Source of the DNA: Gautieria morchelliformis
Lineage: Eukaryota; Basidiomycota; Agaricomycetes; Gomphales; Gomphaceae
Direction of reading: 5' to 3'
Length of the DNA stretch: 64,000 nt
Assembly (NCBI GenBank): GCA_015179125.1
Contig: WHVA01000400.1
Coordinates: 43,560 to 107,559, forward strand
Part shown: in pieces, positions 43,013-53,800 of the stretch
Layout of the letters: each line of letters opens with the position of its first letter
Position numbering within the stretch: position 1 is the first letter of the stretch
Program-made: the position numbers and the translations under genes
The notes under the pieces: generated by a model
Database searches by the model: none
What the model was told of the DNA's origin: nothing
The model's input: only the letters and a program-made list of their open reading frames with translations

Positions 43013-46000
43013 ATGCCTGCATTTCTCAGGGATCCTTCTACTCCAGAGAGAAATCGTCAGCAGGAGCGTGAAAGGGCGAGGGAGGAGCAGGAGGGTCGTA
43101 TGACGTCGCCTACTGATCGGAGAGCGCGCGCCCTTGCTGTGGCAGCTGCCAGAGCTCGGAACCAGCCACCCCCTCCACCACCTCCTTTTGCCATCCCTCA
43201 CCCTCCTCCTAGAAGCAATATGGCTGATCCTTTTCAACAACCTGCTGCAGAGCCATTACGTCCTCCTGATCCCAGTCCTGGACAGCAGGTGGCAGCCCTT
43301 CGTGCTCAGTTAGCAGCAATCCCAGCAGCACAACCCTTGAGAAGATACAGGCAGGAGCCGATACAGCCACCTCCTAATCTTCCTGTGGTTGGTTCTGCAG
43401 GAATTGCACAGTTGCGTGCTCAGGCTGCTGAGCCAGCACAGCCCTTGAGAAGATACAGGGAGGAGCCAATACAGCCACCTCCCAATCTTCCTGTGGTTGG
43501 TTCTGCAGGAATTGCACAGTTGCGTGCTCAGGCTGCTGAGCAGTCTGCTATATTGCAGCAATTGGGAAGGGGTAGACAGGCAGCTAATCCTCCTGTAGTA
43601 GGTTCTGCAGGAGTGGCAGCATTGCGTGCTCAGGCCAATGCAATAAGACCAATGCCGCCGCTACTCCCTGCGCTTTTGCGGCCTCTTCAGCGACTCCCTG
43701 CACCTCCTCAGCTGCTCCCTGCACCTCCGCAGCCTCCGCAGCCACTCCCTGAACCTCCTCAGCCGCTCCCTGCACCTCCTCAGCCGCTCCCTGCACCTCC
43801 TCAGCCGCTCCCTGCACCTCCTCAGCCGCTCCCTGCACCTCCTCAGCTGCTCCCTGCACCTCCTCAGCCGCTCCCTGCACCTCCTCAGCCGCTCCCTGTA
43901 CCTCGGCAGCGTCCTCAGCGACCTCCTCCTCCTCTTCCACTGGGTCGCTCTAGAATAATTGAGGCAGATGTGCAGCGTCATGATTTGGGTCCCATGGTTA
44001 TTCCCTGCCCTGACTGTGGAGCATTACACTGGAGGGCAGAACGTCTGCAGAAATCCTCAAATGTGCGGCCCAGATTTGGTGATTGCTGTATGGAAGGAAA
44101 GGTGCAGCTGGAAGACCTGCCAGAGCCCCCTCAGCCATTGAAACAGCTCTTAGAAGGCCAGGACCCTGAGGCAAAAGGATTTCGCCAGAATATCAGGCAG
44201 TATAATGCTGCGTTTGCATTCATTTCTGTGGGGGCCGACTTTGACCAGGATTTGCTTCGGGAGGGTCGTGGTCCATATGTGCTCAAGCTACAGGGTGAAC
44301 TGTATCATCTCCATGGCTCTCTCCTCCCTGACAATGAAGACGATCCAAAGTATGCCCAGCTTTACATATATGATCCTGCACTGGCTTTGGCAAAGAGAAA
44401 AAATCGTAATGAGCGTCTGTCTCCAACTATCATGGGAGACTTGCAGGAAATGCTCCTGCTATGCAATCCTCATGTGCGCACATATAAACAAGCAGCTGAG
44501 AGGCTCAGAGCTCAAGAACAGAATGGTGACATCCAGGCAAGGCTCACGTACAGGGCACACAGGGATCCTAGGAGATATAATGTCCCAACTGCAGATGAGA
44601 TTGCAGTCGTTCTTCCTGGAGATGGCATCGACCCTGGACCTAGGGATATTATTGTCCAGCTCAGAGGTGGACCTTTCAGAAGGGTATTGGATACCAATGC
44701 AAACTATGCCTCGCTGCACTATGTCTTGCTCTTTCCCAAGGGAGAGTTGGGATGGGAACCAGGTATTCCTTATCATGAGCCAGAGCGTGCTCGGCAGGCC
44801 AATCCCAATCCAAACAGATGGACACAGGTCACCCAAATACAGTACCATGCGTATCGTCTGTTCCAGAGAGCGAGAGAACCTACAACACTCCTGCGTGGTG
44901 GTAAATTGTTCCAGCAGTACATTGTAGACTCCTGGGCTGCTGCAGAGCAAAGCAGACTGAGGTGGATCAGGGCCAATCAACACACTCTGCATGCTGAGCA
45001 GTATAACCAGATGGTAGATTCATATGGAGGCTTGGACAATGACATTGGAGATGCAAACAGCTTGGGCATAAAAGTCATTCTGCCTGCGACATTTCAAGGA
45101 AGTACACGGGACATGAATCAAAACTGCCAGAACTCCCTGGCCATTGCAACAAAGAAGGGTCCCCCTGATTTATTTATTACCATGACTGCCAATCCAAAGT
45201 GGGATGAGATAGTGGCCGAGTTGCTCCCTGGACAAATGCACCTGCTTACCTGGTTCGATAGGGAGTCCAAGGTCAAACATCCACATGAGGTGGATTCTAT
45301 GATTTCAGCTGAGTTCCCTGATCCAGAGACACATCCTGTCCTCTACCAGTTGGTCTGTGAGCTGATGACACATGGTCCCTGTGGACAAATGAATCCAAAT
45401 GCACCCTGCATGGAAAATGGCAAGTGCAAGAAAGGCTTCCCAAAGCCATTCTGTGAGGAGACCGTTGTGAATGTAGATGGATATCCAAAATATCGTCGTC
45501 GCAATGATGGAAGGCTGCACAATGTCAGAGGTCACATGCTGGACAACAGATGGGTTGTGCCATACTCTCCTCTGCTCTTACTCAAACTCCGGTGTCACAT
45601 CAACCTTGAATTCACCTTCAGTGTGAGGTGCGTCAAGTATATCCACAAGTATCTATACAAGGGCCACGATCGGACCACGATGGAGTTTGGTGTCGACCAC
45701 GATGAGATAAAGAAGTACCTGGACGCTCGCTATGTCAGTGCTCATGAGGCCTGTTGGAGGTTGCTGGAGCGGGAAATCCACACCCAGGTGCCTGCAGTCA
45801 TGGCACTGCCAGTCCATGAAAAAGACCAGCAATCAGTCATTTTCAATCCTGATGCTGATCCACTCACCATCATGAACAGGGTGGAGGGGTCAAAGACAGC
45901 GCTCATGGCTTACTTTGAGGCCAATGCTGCCTATCCTCATGCACGCGATGTGCTCTATGTGGATTTTCCTGAGCATTTTACCTGGAAAAAAGAGGAAAGG

Positions 46001-47962
46001 GTATGGACACCACGTCAAAGGGGATATAGCATTGGACGCCTTCACTTTGCAAGCCCAAAATCAGGAGAGAGATTTTATTTGCGCACTCTCCTCACGGTGG
46101 TCAAGGGGGCCAGATCCTTTGAGGAGCTTAGGACAGTGGATGGCATACAATGTGCTACTTACAAGGAGGCCTGTCTTGCCAGGGGACTTCTGGAGGATGA
46201 TCAGGAGTGGAGGTTGTGTCTCCAGGAAGCCAGTGGCATGAAAACAGGCGCTCAGCTCAGACATCTCTTTGCCACCATCCTTGGCCATTGCATTCCCTCA
46301 CAACCTGACAGACTATGGGACGCCTTCAAGGAGCACATATGTGATGATCTCAGACATCGGCTCCAAACCAGACACAATATCCAAGAGCCACAGGATGATC
46401 AGGTCTTGGATAAACTCCTTCAGCGTAATGGAATGTCCTTGAGCAGCTTTAAAGATATGCCTCGGGTGGTAGGCGAGTGGGAGGTCCTGATTGGAAACAG
46501 GTTCATAGCTGAGCAGAGGGACTATGACCCTGTTCAAGAGAGGCAGACGGCTGAGGAGGAGGTTCCCAAGCTGAATGAGGGGCAAAGGTCTGCACATGAT
46601 CAGATATTACGGTCAGCACTGGACATAGATGCTCAGGGGAAACCTAACGGACAAATGTTTTTCGTCACTGGCTCAGGGGGCGCTGGGAAATCATTCACAT
46701 GGAACACCCTAATCCACTCCTGTAGAGCGGAGAGTCTCATTGTGCTTGCTGTAGCCTCATCTGCAATGGCTGCACTTATCCTCACTAATGGGACAACCTC
46801 TCACAGCATGCTTGGAATTCCAATTCCTGTCCATGAGGGCTCTCTCTCCTCCATCAAAAAGAACTCTGACCAGGCTGATATGCTGAGACTGCCCAGGCTC
46901 ATCATTTGGGATGAGGCTGCAATGCAGCATCGCCATGCCGTAGAGGCCATTGACAGGACACTGAGGGATTTCCTTGACCAGCCTGACAGACCCTTTGGTG
47001 GCATCACGGTCGCCTTTGGAGGTGACTTTCAGCAGACTCTCCCAATTGTCCCTAAAGGTTCCAAGGAGGATATCGTGGGAGCTACCCTTCAGAAGTCATA
47101 TCTGTGGCCAAGGATCAAGGTCCTCCATCTGACAGAGAACATGCGGGTGAGAAATGACCCTGACAGAGCCAGGTTTGCAGAATGGCTGCAGAATGTGGGT
47201 CAGGGAAAGGATCTCCCACTAGATCATACGTTCTCACTCCCTCCTCACATGGTTTGTGGCCCTGGAATTGCAGAGCTGATCCAGGAAATATACCCTGGCA
47301 TTGGCAATGCAATCCCTGCCCAGGACAATTATTTTTTAGAGTGGGCCATCCTCTGTCCCAGAAATATTGAGGTCAATGAGATCAATTCCATGGTGTTGAG
47401 GCAGTTTCCAGGTGATGCTCAGGTCTTCCACTGTGCAGATTCTGTCAAGGAAACCGACTTTGCAGAGCAGTATCCTGTGGAGTATCTGAGTTCCATAGAG
47501 ATGGGCAGTCTTCCTCCTGCTCACTTGGAAGTCAAGCCTGGAGTGCCTCTGATGATCTTGCGCAATTTGGATAAGAAGCAAGGACTATGCAATGGGACAA
47601 GGTTGCGGTTGGTGAGGATGAGGAATAGAGTGTTGGAGGTCAGGATCATCTCAGCTCCACGTGCAGGAAATACTGCTTTCATCCCCAGGATCACCATTTC
47701 ACCATCAGAGGGGGAATTACCATTTGTGCTGCAGAGGAGACAGTTTCCAGTGCGTGTGGCATTTGCAATGACCATCAACAAGTCTCAGGGACAGTCTTTG
47801 GGTACGGTTGGGCTGGACCTGAGATATCCAGTGTTTGGACATGGTCAGTTGTATGTTGGTGTTTCAAGGGGAACAAGCTGGAACAAAGTGAAGGTCTTGC
47901 TTGAGGAGGGTTTGAACACAACCAACATTGTATATAAAGATGTATTACTTAGAGCTCCTTGA
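43013..47962 (+). CDS. RepHel of U4, uninterrupted but lacking the HUH nuclease motif
   Basis: 1,649 codons. N-terminal Pro-rich repeats, CPDCGALHW zinc-like site, Helitron N-region, the tyrosine pair in KYIHKYLYKGHDR (about 45640-45660), and a Pif1-type helicase with GSGGAGKS (near 46675-46695), WDEAAM, LTENMRV and NKSQGQSL. Compared with U3 and U5, 147 bp (49 codons) are missing at 45235/45236. ELLPGQ joins MHLLTW, removing GLPH and the first His of HxH. A second in-frame loss (21 bp) lies near 46405, where DDQV joins LDKLLQ. The helicase could still fold, but metal binding for DNA nicking should fail. Start chosen as for U3; an intron-like GTAAGT..CTCAG segment overlaps this ATG. Confidence 0.92.
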   Translation: MPAFLRDPSTPERNRQQERERAREEQEGRMTSPTDRRARALAVAAARARNQPPPPPPPFAIPHPPPRSNMADPFQQPAAEPLRPPDPSPGQQVAALRAQLAAIPAAQPLRRYRQEPIQPPPNLPVVGSAGIAQLRAQAAEPAQPLRRYREEPIQPPPNLPVVGSAGIAQLRAQAAEQSAILQQLGRGRQAANPPVVGSAGVAALRAQANAIRPMPPLLPALLRPLQRLPAPPQLLPAPPQPPQPLPEPPQPLPAPPQPLPAPPQPLPAPPQPLPAPPQLLPAPPQPLPAPPQPLPVPRQRPQRPPPPLPLGRSRIIEADVQRHDLGPMVIPCPDCGALHWRAERLQKSSNVRPRFGDCCMEGKVQLEDLPEPPQPLKQLLEGQDPEAKGFRQNIRQYNAAFAFISVGADFDQDLLREGRGPYVLKLQGELYHLHGSLLPDNEDDPKYAQLYIYDPALALAKRKNRNERLSPTIMGDLQEMLLLCNPHVRTYKQAAERLRAQEQNGDIQARLTYRAHRDPRRYNVPTADEIAVVLPGDGIDPGPRDIIVQLRGGPFRRVLDTNANYASLHYVLLFPKGELGWEPGIPYHEPERARQANPNPNRWTQVTQIQYHAYRLFQRAREPTTLLRGGKLFQQYIVDSWAAAEQSRLRWIRANQHTLHAEQYNQMVDSYGGLDNDIGDANSLGIKVILPATFQGSTRDMNQNCQNSLAIATKKGPPDLFITMTANPKWDEIVAELLPGQMHLLTWFDRESKVKHPHEVDSMISAEFPDPETHPVLYQLVCELMTHGPCGQMNPNAPCMENGKCKKGFPKPFCEETVVNVDGYPKYRRRNDGRLHNVRGHMLDNRWVVPYSPLLLLKLRCHINLEFTFSVRCVKYIHKYLYKGHDRTTMEFGVDHDEIKKYLDARYVSAHEACWRLLEREIHTQVPAVMALPVHEKDQQSVIFNPDADPLTIMNRVEGSKTALMAYFEANAAYPHARDVLYVDFPEHFTWKKEERVWTPRQRGYSIGRLHFASPKSGERFYLRTLLTVVKGARSFEELRTVDGIQCATYKEACLARGLLEDDQEWRLCLQEASGMKTGAQLRHLFATILGHCIPSQPDRLWDAFKEHICDDLRHRLQTRHNIQEPQDDQVLDKLLQRNGMSLSSFKDMPRVVGEWEVLIGNRFIAEQRDYDPVQERQTAEEEVPKLNEGQRSAHDQILRSALDIDAQGKPNGQMFFVTGSGGAGKSFTWNTLIHSCRAESLIVLAVASSAMAALILTNGTTSHSMLGIPIPVHEGSLSSIKKNSDQADMLRLPRLIIWDEAAMQHRHAVEAIDRTLRDFLDQPDRPFGGITVAFGGDFQQTLPIVPKGSKEDIVGATLQKSYLWPRIKVLHLTENMRVRNDPDRARFAEWLQNVGQGKDLPLDHTFSLPPHMVCGPGIAELIQEIYPGIGNAIPAQDNYFLEWAILCPRNIEVNEINSMVLRQFPGDAQVFHCADSVKETDFAEQYPVEYLSSIEMGSLPPAHLEVKPGVPLMILRNLDKKQGLCNGTRLRLVRMRNRVLEVRIISAPRAGNTAFIPRITISPSEGELPFVLQRRQFPVRVAFAMTINKSQGQSLGTVGLDLRYPVFGHGQLYVGVSRGTSWNKVKVLLEEGLNTTNIVYKDVLLRAP
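43680..43905 (+). repeat. Pro-rich tandem repeat in U4 RepHel
   Basis: At least nine units close to CAGCCGCTCCCTGCACCTCCT (one base over in some copies) encoding QPLPAPP, more homogeneous than in U3 or U5. The minus-strand frame through it gives EEVQGAA repeats, which are not a gene. Confidence 0.88.
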
Positions 47963-48096
47963 TTTCTGATATCTACTTGATGCAAATTGATTGCTTTGAT
48001 TTTCCCCAATGCACTTGACCTTACTGATATGTTATACTTACCGATGTGTTAGACTTACTGATGCATTTGACCTTACCGAGGTGTTTGACTTGCACC

Positions 48097-48124
48097 CCCG
48101 CGCGAAGTGCGGGTATCCACCTAG
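48097..48124 (+). other. Helitron U4 3' terminus
   Basis: CCCGCGC-GAA-GTGCGGG (one pair weakened), TATCCAC, CTAG at 48121-48124. Confidence 0.85.
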
Positions 48125-48445
48125 TCTAAGAGTTAAACACGCTCAGTGGGTGGTTGTGGGCGTCGCTTATGTCAGGTTTTAGGTCAGCATTGGTCAGCTG
48201 GCCAATCGGACGCGAGCGGCGCAGCCGCGAGCCAAGAACGCTGCGCAGCAGCCCCGGTTCAAGCGCCCAACTGGCCAGATCCGGCGACCGGTCACTGCTT
48301 CAGACCGAGCGGTCTGCCGTTCCTCCGCAGGAACGCACAGCTGTGCAGCGTGCTGGCTCTCTCTCTCTCTGTCTGCCACTGGCTATCTCTCTCCTCTTGC
48401 TGGCTTTCTCTGTCTGTGCCTTCCAGGCTCTCATCACTGCACCTG

Positions 48446-48973
48446 GTGGGTTTTCTTTGCCATTGATTTTTGCTTTTTTATCTTCTTTTTTATCTTCTTT
48501 TTTATTGCTAATATTTTCGCTTTTTTATTCATTTTCTGACTGCTTTTCAGCATAGGTTGCTCCTCTCACTGCCTCCCCATCCTTCCTGGCTCTCATCACT
48601 GCCCCTGGTGTGTTTTCCTTGCCATTGATTTTCGCTTTTTTATCTTCTTTTTTATTGTTGTTATTTTCGCTTTTTTAGTCATTTTCTGACTGCTTTTCAG
48701 CATAGGTTGCTCCTCTCCCTGCCTCCCCATCCTTCCTGGCTCTCATCACTGCCCCTGGTGTGTTTTCCTTGCCATTGGTTTTCGCTTTTTTATCTTCTTT
48801 TTTATTGTTGTTATTTTCGCTTTTTTTAATCATTTTCTGACTGCTTTTCAGCATAGGTTGCTCCTCTCACTGCCTCCCCATCATTCCTGGCTCTCATCCC
48901 TGCCCCTGGTGGGTTTTCCTTGCCATTGATGTTTGTTTGTTAGGTTAATTTTGTTTCTGTTTCTATGATAAAG
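48446..48973 (+). repeat. Tandem exon-intron-like modules in the U5 leader
   Basis: Three exact 57-bp exon-like units (48551-48607, 48701-48757, 48852-48908; CATAGGTTGC..GCCCCTG) alternate with intron-like segments at 48446-48550, 48608-48700, 48758-48851 and from 48909. Each intron-like segment starts GTGGGT or GTGTGT, and the first three end CTGACTGCTTTTCAG, a textbook branch site plus acceptor. The 57-bp unit is open in two frames. The last segment's end near 48973 is less certain. Confidence 0.6.
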
Positions 48974-49639
48974 AGAAATCAATAAATAAATTCTTCTGAG
49001 TCTGCCTTGGTCTGTGTGCAATGTAAGTCTGATATTGGAAGCTTTATTGTCTCACTACTCTTATGCCTGCATTTCTCAGGGATCCATCTACTCCAGAGAG
49101 TAAGCGTCAGCGGGAGCGTGCACAGGCGAGGGAGCAGCGGTTAATGACACCACACACTGATCGGAGAGCGCGTATCAGAGATCGGGACCAGTCACTCCCT
49201 CCACCACCCCCACCTTTTGCCATCCCTCACCCTCCTCCTAGAAGCAATGCAGCTGATCCTTTTCAACAACCTGTTGCTGGGCCATCACATCCTCCAAGGC
49301 TTGCTGGGCCATCACTTGCTCCAAGGCTTGCGGGACCATCACGTGCTCCTGATCCCAGTCCTACAGAGCAGGTGGCAGCCCTTCGTGCTCAGTTAGCAGT
49401 TATCACACCATGGCAGCCCCTGAGAGGACATAGGCCAGACCCTGTACAGCCAGCTCCTGTAGTAGGTTCAGCAGCCATTGCAGACTTGCGTGCTCAGGCA
49501 GCTGCATTGCAGCCTTTGGGAAGGCACAGGCGCGCATCTGTACAACCAGCTCCTCCTCCTCCTGTAGTAGGTTCTGCAGGAGTGGCAGCATTGCGGGCTC
49601 AGGCTAATGCAGTAAGACCAATGCCTCGGCTACTCCCTG

Positions 49640-49895
49640 CACTTCTGCGGCCTCTTCAGCGACTGCCTGCACCTCCTCAGCCTCCTCAGCCACTCCCTGC
49701 GCCTCCTCGGCCTCCTCAGCCACTCCCTGCACTTCTGCGGCCTCTTCAGCGACTGCCTGCACCTCCTCAGCATCCTCAGCCACTCCCTGCTCCTCCTCAG
49801 CCTCCTCAGCCACTCCCTGCACCTCCACAGCCTCTTCAGCCACTCCCTGCACCTCCTCGGCCTCCTCAGCCACTCCCTGTACCTCGGCAGCGTCC
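49640..49895 (+). repeat. Pro-rich tandem repeat in U5 RepHel
   Basis: Mixed 30-bp and longer units encoding QPPQPLPAPP and a larger block containing LLRPLQRLPAPP that occurs twice. Unit structure differs from U3 and U4. Confidence 0.85.
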
Positions 49896-50333
49896 TCAGC
49901 GACCTCCTCCTCCTGTTCCACTTGGTCGCTCTAGAATAATTGAGGCAGATGTGCAGCGTCATGATCTGGGTCCCATGGTTATTCCCTGCCCTGACTGTGG
50001 AGCATTACACTGGATGGCAGAACACCTGCAGAGATCCTCAAATCGGCGGCCCAGATTTGGTGATTGCTGTATGGAAGGAAAGGTGCAGCTTCCAGAGCTG
50101 CCAGTGCTCCCTCAGCCATTGAGACGGCTCTTAGAGGGCCAGGACCCTGAGGCCAAACAGTTACGCCAGAACATCAGACAGTACAATGCTGCATTTGCAT
50201 TCACTTCCTTGGGAGCCGAGTTTGATCTAGATTTGCTTCGGGAGGGTCGTGGTCCATATGTCCTCAAGCTGCAGGGCGAACTGTATCATATTCATGGCTC
50301 TCTCATCCCTAACCCTGGGAGGCGGATACAGTA

Positions 50334-50831
50334 TGTAGAGGACAGGAATTATAGGCAGTAGGTATGGACTTGTTATTCAAAAGAATAGACTAGAAATCAA
50401 TTCACTCTCTCAGTGAATTTAGTGGTCACTATAAATATATTATACACTACCTAGAAATCAATTCACTACAGATGATTTCTAGGTCAATAAATGCAAAGAC
50501 TACTAGACTAATTTACTTGCCTCTCTCAGTGAATTTAGTGGTCACTGAGAGAGGGGGAAATGTGTTCCACTGCGCATGTACTACTACCCGGCCCTTTAGC
50601 GCCCAAGGGCTCGCGCGTCGAAGTCATTTCAGACTCCGCTGGGTGCAGCCGCTTGTGAAAGTAGGAATAACAAGATGAAATAGAGAGATAAGAAATGAGT
50701 GGAAAATTTCGAAAATAACCAGAGAAATGGATGCATAATACAAGAGCAATGTGAGAAGAAATTGGAAGGCCACACAACAAATTGGATATATTATGCTTGA
50801 TTTTGGTGCAGGAGCATGAATGCACCCAACA
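50334..50831 (-). repeat. 3' LTR of copia copy 2
   Basis: 498 bp, in inverse orientation. The polypurine tract (as CGCCCCCTCAAGCTT on the plus strand) follows at 50832-50846. Confidence 0.95.
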
Positions 50832-50844
50832 CGCCCCCTCAAGC

Positions 50845-53800
50845 TTAATATATTCCGATTTGCTCGTTGAGAATCTTCACTCTAGGACTAGGAAGTCCTT
50901 TAGTGAGGATATCTGCCAACATTTGTTCGGTTGGCAAATAAACGAGCTTGGCTTGTTGATTTTTGATTATATCTCGAAGGAAATATAATCGGATGTCGAA
51001 GTGCTTGGTTCTCGTGTGTTGTTGGGTGCCATACGTGATGGCAATGGCTGATTGATTGTCTGAACAAACTTGGATGGGTCTGTTCAGTGGTTGGAATATT
51101 TCAGAAATAAAATGGCGCATCCAAAGAGCCTCTTTGCCCGCATGGGTCAGGGCGACGAATTCGGCTTCAGTTGATGAGAGGGCTACTATCGACTGTTTCT
51201 GGCAACTCCATGAAACAGTGCCTCCATCAATCTGAAATAAGTATGCCGAATACGAACGCCTATGACTCTGTGAACCCCAATCCGCATCTGAATACCCCAT
51301 CAAGCCGTCTTGATTTCTTCCAAGTGTGAGCTTGTAATGCTTCGTGCCTTTCAAATATTTGAAGACACGTTTGACTGCATTCCAGTGTGTGCCACCTGGA
51401 TTTTCAAGGAATTGCGAGAGTAATGACACCGCAAATGCAATGTCAGGTCGAGTGGCTACAGCCGCCCACATCAGTGATCCTATAGCTTGCCTGTATGGAA
51501 ACTTCGACATGGCTTTCTTGCCTCTCTCTGTAGAAGGACATTGGTCTTTAGATAATTTTACGGCTGGATCAAGAGGCGTAGCATAAGTCTTTGCATCTTC
51601 GAGATTAAATTTTTTGATGATCTTCTCGATGTATGCAGGTTGTGAAATTGCAATGGTCTTCTTCTGCCAGTCTCTTTCGATTTTGAGATTCAATAGCCAA
51701 TGAATCTCGCCTAGATCTTTCATACTGAAGACCTGAGCAAGATCTCGTTTGACTTCGTCCAGGACTGATTGATTCTCAGCTGTGATGGTAAGGTCGTCCA
51801 CAGCTGTTGCAATGATCACATGCCCCTTTCCGCCACGTCTATAAAATACAGCCCCGTCTGTGGCTGACGTAGTGAATCCTAACTTGTGGAATTCACCACT
51901 TAGACGTTTGTACCATTCTCTTCCAGATTGCTTGAGGCCGTAGAGTGCTTTCTTCAAAAGTAGCACTTCGCCTTTGTCTCCTGACTCATATCCATACGGC
52001 TGCTTCATGTAAATAGGTTCGGGCAACTTAGCATTGAGGTATGCATAGTCCACGTCCATTTGATGAATAGGCCAGTCATTCCTAGCAGCAATGGCGCATA
52101 TGATCCGTAGGGAGGATAACCGAGCAACAGGTGAGTATGTCTCATCATAGTCGATTCCAAACTTCTGCGTGAAGCCTTGGGCGACCATTCTCGATTTAGG
52201 TACTATTGGTTTCCCTTCTGGATTACGCTTCCAAAGGTAGACCCATTTGTTGCCGACAATGTTGGCTCCAGGAGGTGGTTTGGTTCTTTCCCACACTCCC
52301 TTGTCGATTAGGGCCTCATACTCTTTGTCCATTGATTTCTTCCACATAGGATTATTCAGAGCTTCGTCTGCATTGCTAGGTTCAATTTGACTCAAATCCG
52401 GCGCCTTGTTATTGTTTTGACCGTCGGTTAGAAACGCACTGATGGCACACTCATAGCTACTGATGCCATCAATCTCGGAGGATAATTCTTGGTCGAATAA
52501 AACTTCTTTATGGTCCTCAACGTCCTCGTAAGCTAGCGTAGTCATATGTGCGCCAGCTTGTCTCTGGGTTTGAGATCTTGTTACGGGACCTGATGGGGCT
52601 GGCTGCACTTGTTGTTGACGGATCCTTTCGCTTCTCCTTATCGGTTCAGCTTCTCTAGGTCTGTCATCAACTCCCTGAATAGGTTGCAGCTTTTCAAGAT
52701 ATTCCTCTGGTGCACTTTCATCAATTTCTTCGATCTTTGCCTCTTCGCTGACTAAGCGACCGGGCATAGGCACTGATGCCGGAATGGCCTTCTTCTCTTC
52801 TTTAGACGTAGGTAGCTTGGATTCCTCAATAGAAATGATTGGGACCTTTCCCTTCTTCATCTCTGAATCAAACACAACGTTCCGCTCGACAGAAACTTTG
52901 TGCGAGTCAGGCCAATAAACATAATGACCATGGCTCTGCGCAGAAATTCCTATCCACCGAGCTCTCTTGGCACGAGCTGCCAATTTATCTCCCTGAGTGA
53001 TTTTGACGTAAATTTCAGTTCCCCACGCGTGAATGTCTTTGAGATTCGGTTTTTCATGGTGAATCATCTCGTAGGGCGTTTTATCTGGTAGAGCTCTTGT
53101 ATGCGTCCTGTTCCTAAGATAATTGGCATGCTGTATCGCATAGCCCCATAATATCTTAGGAAGGCTTGATTCTAGCAGCATGGCACGAGTTCTCTCAGTG
53201 AGGGTTCGGTTCAGGCGTTCCGCAACACCATTGGACTCTGGTGTGTCGTGTACCGTCAACTGATGCTTCGTGCCTTGTTTGGCTAGATGCTGTTCGAATT
53301 CAGAGCTCATATACTCGCCCCCTCGATCAGAAACAAGTGCCTTGATGTGCACATTTCTCTGTCGAAGCATTAAAGCCTCGTAGAGCTTGTACTTTGAGAA
53401 TGCTTCTGATTTGTTCGCCATGAGATAAATCACCGATTCTCTTGAGTAGTCATCGATAAAGGAGACATAATATGACTTCTTATCGATCGTGAGGTGTCTT
53501 GCAGGTCCCCAGACATCAGAATAAATTCTGTCACCGAATTTTGATGTTCGGTCTCTGGGTTCTCGAGGAAGAGGTTTGCGCGCAATCTTGGCCTGAATAC
53601 ACGCATCACAGACAATTCTATCGCCTGTGGAGCTCAGTTCAATGCCCAATATCATGCCATGATTTAATAGATGTTGTAGGGACTTCTGCGAGATGTGCCC
53701 CATCTTTTGATGAATTTCCATGGCAGATAAACACATATGGGCTTGAGCACTTGGTGACTGGAGGTCTAGTCGATATAAGCCATTGACTTTCGGTGCTTGC

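Larger units (their letters stand above)
42079..48124 (+). mobile_element. Helitron U4, RepHel-coding (6,046 bp)
   Basis: Starts TCTAAGAGTTAAACGCGC and ends in a hairpin with one mismatch (GTGCGGG arm) plus CTAG at 48124. Carries a single long RepHel frame that has lost the HUH motif. Confidence 0.9.

Noticed and set aside
43584-43981. Minus-strand ORFs with EEVQGAA or RLRRCRE repeats
   Set aside because: Shadows of the Pro-rich RepHel repeat; also at 37336-37769 and 49604-49962.
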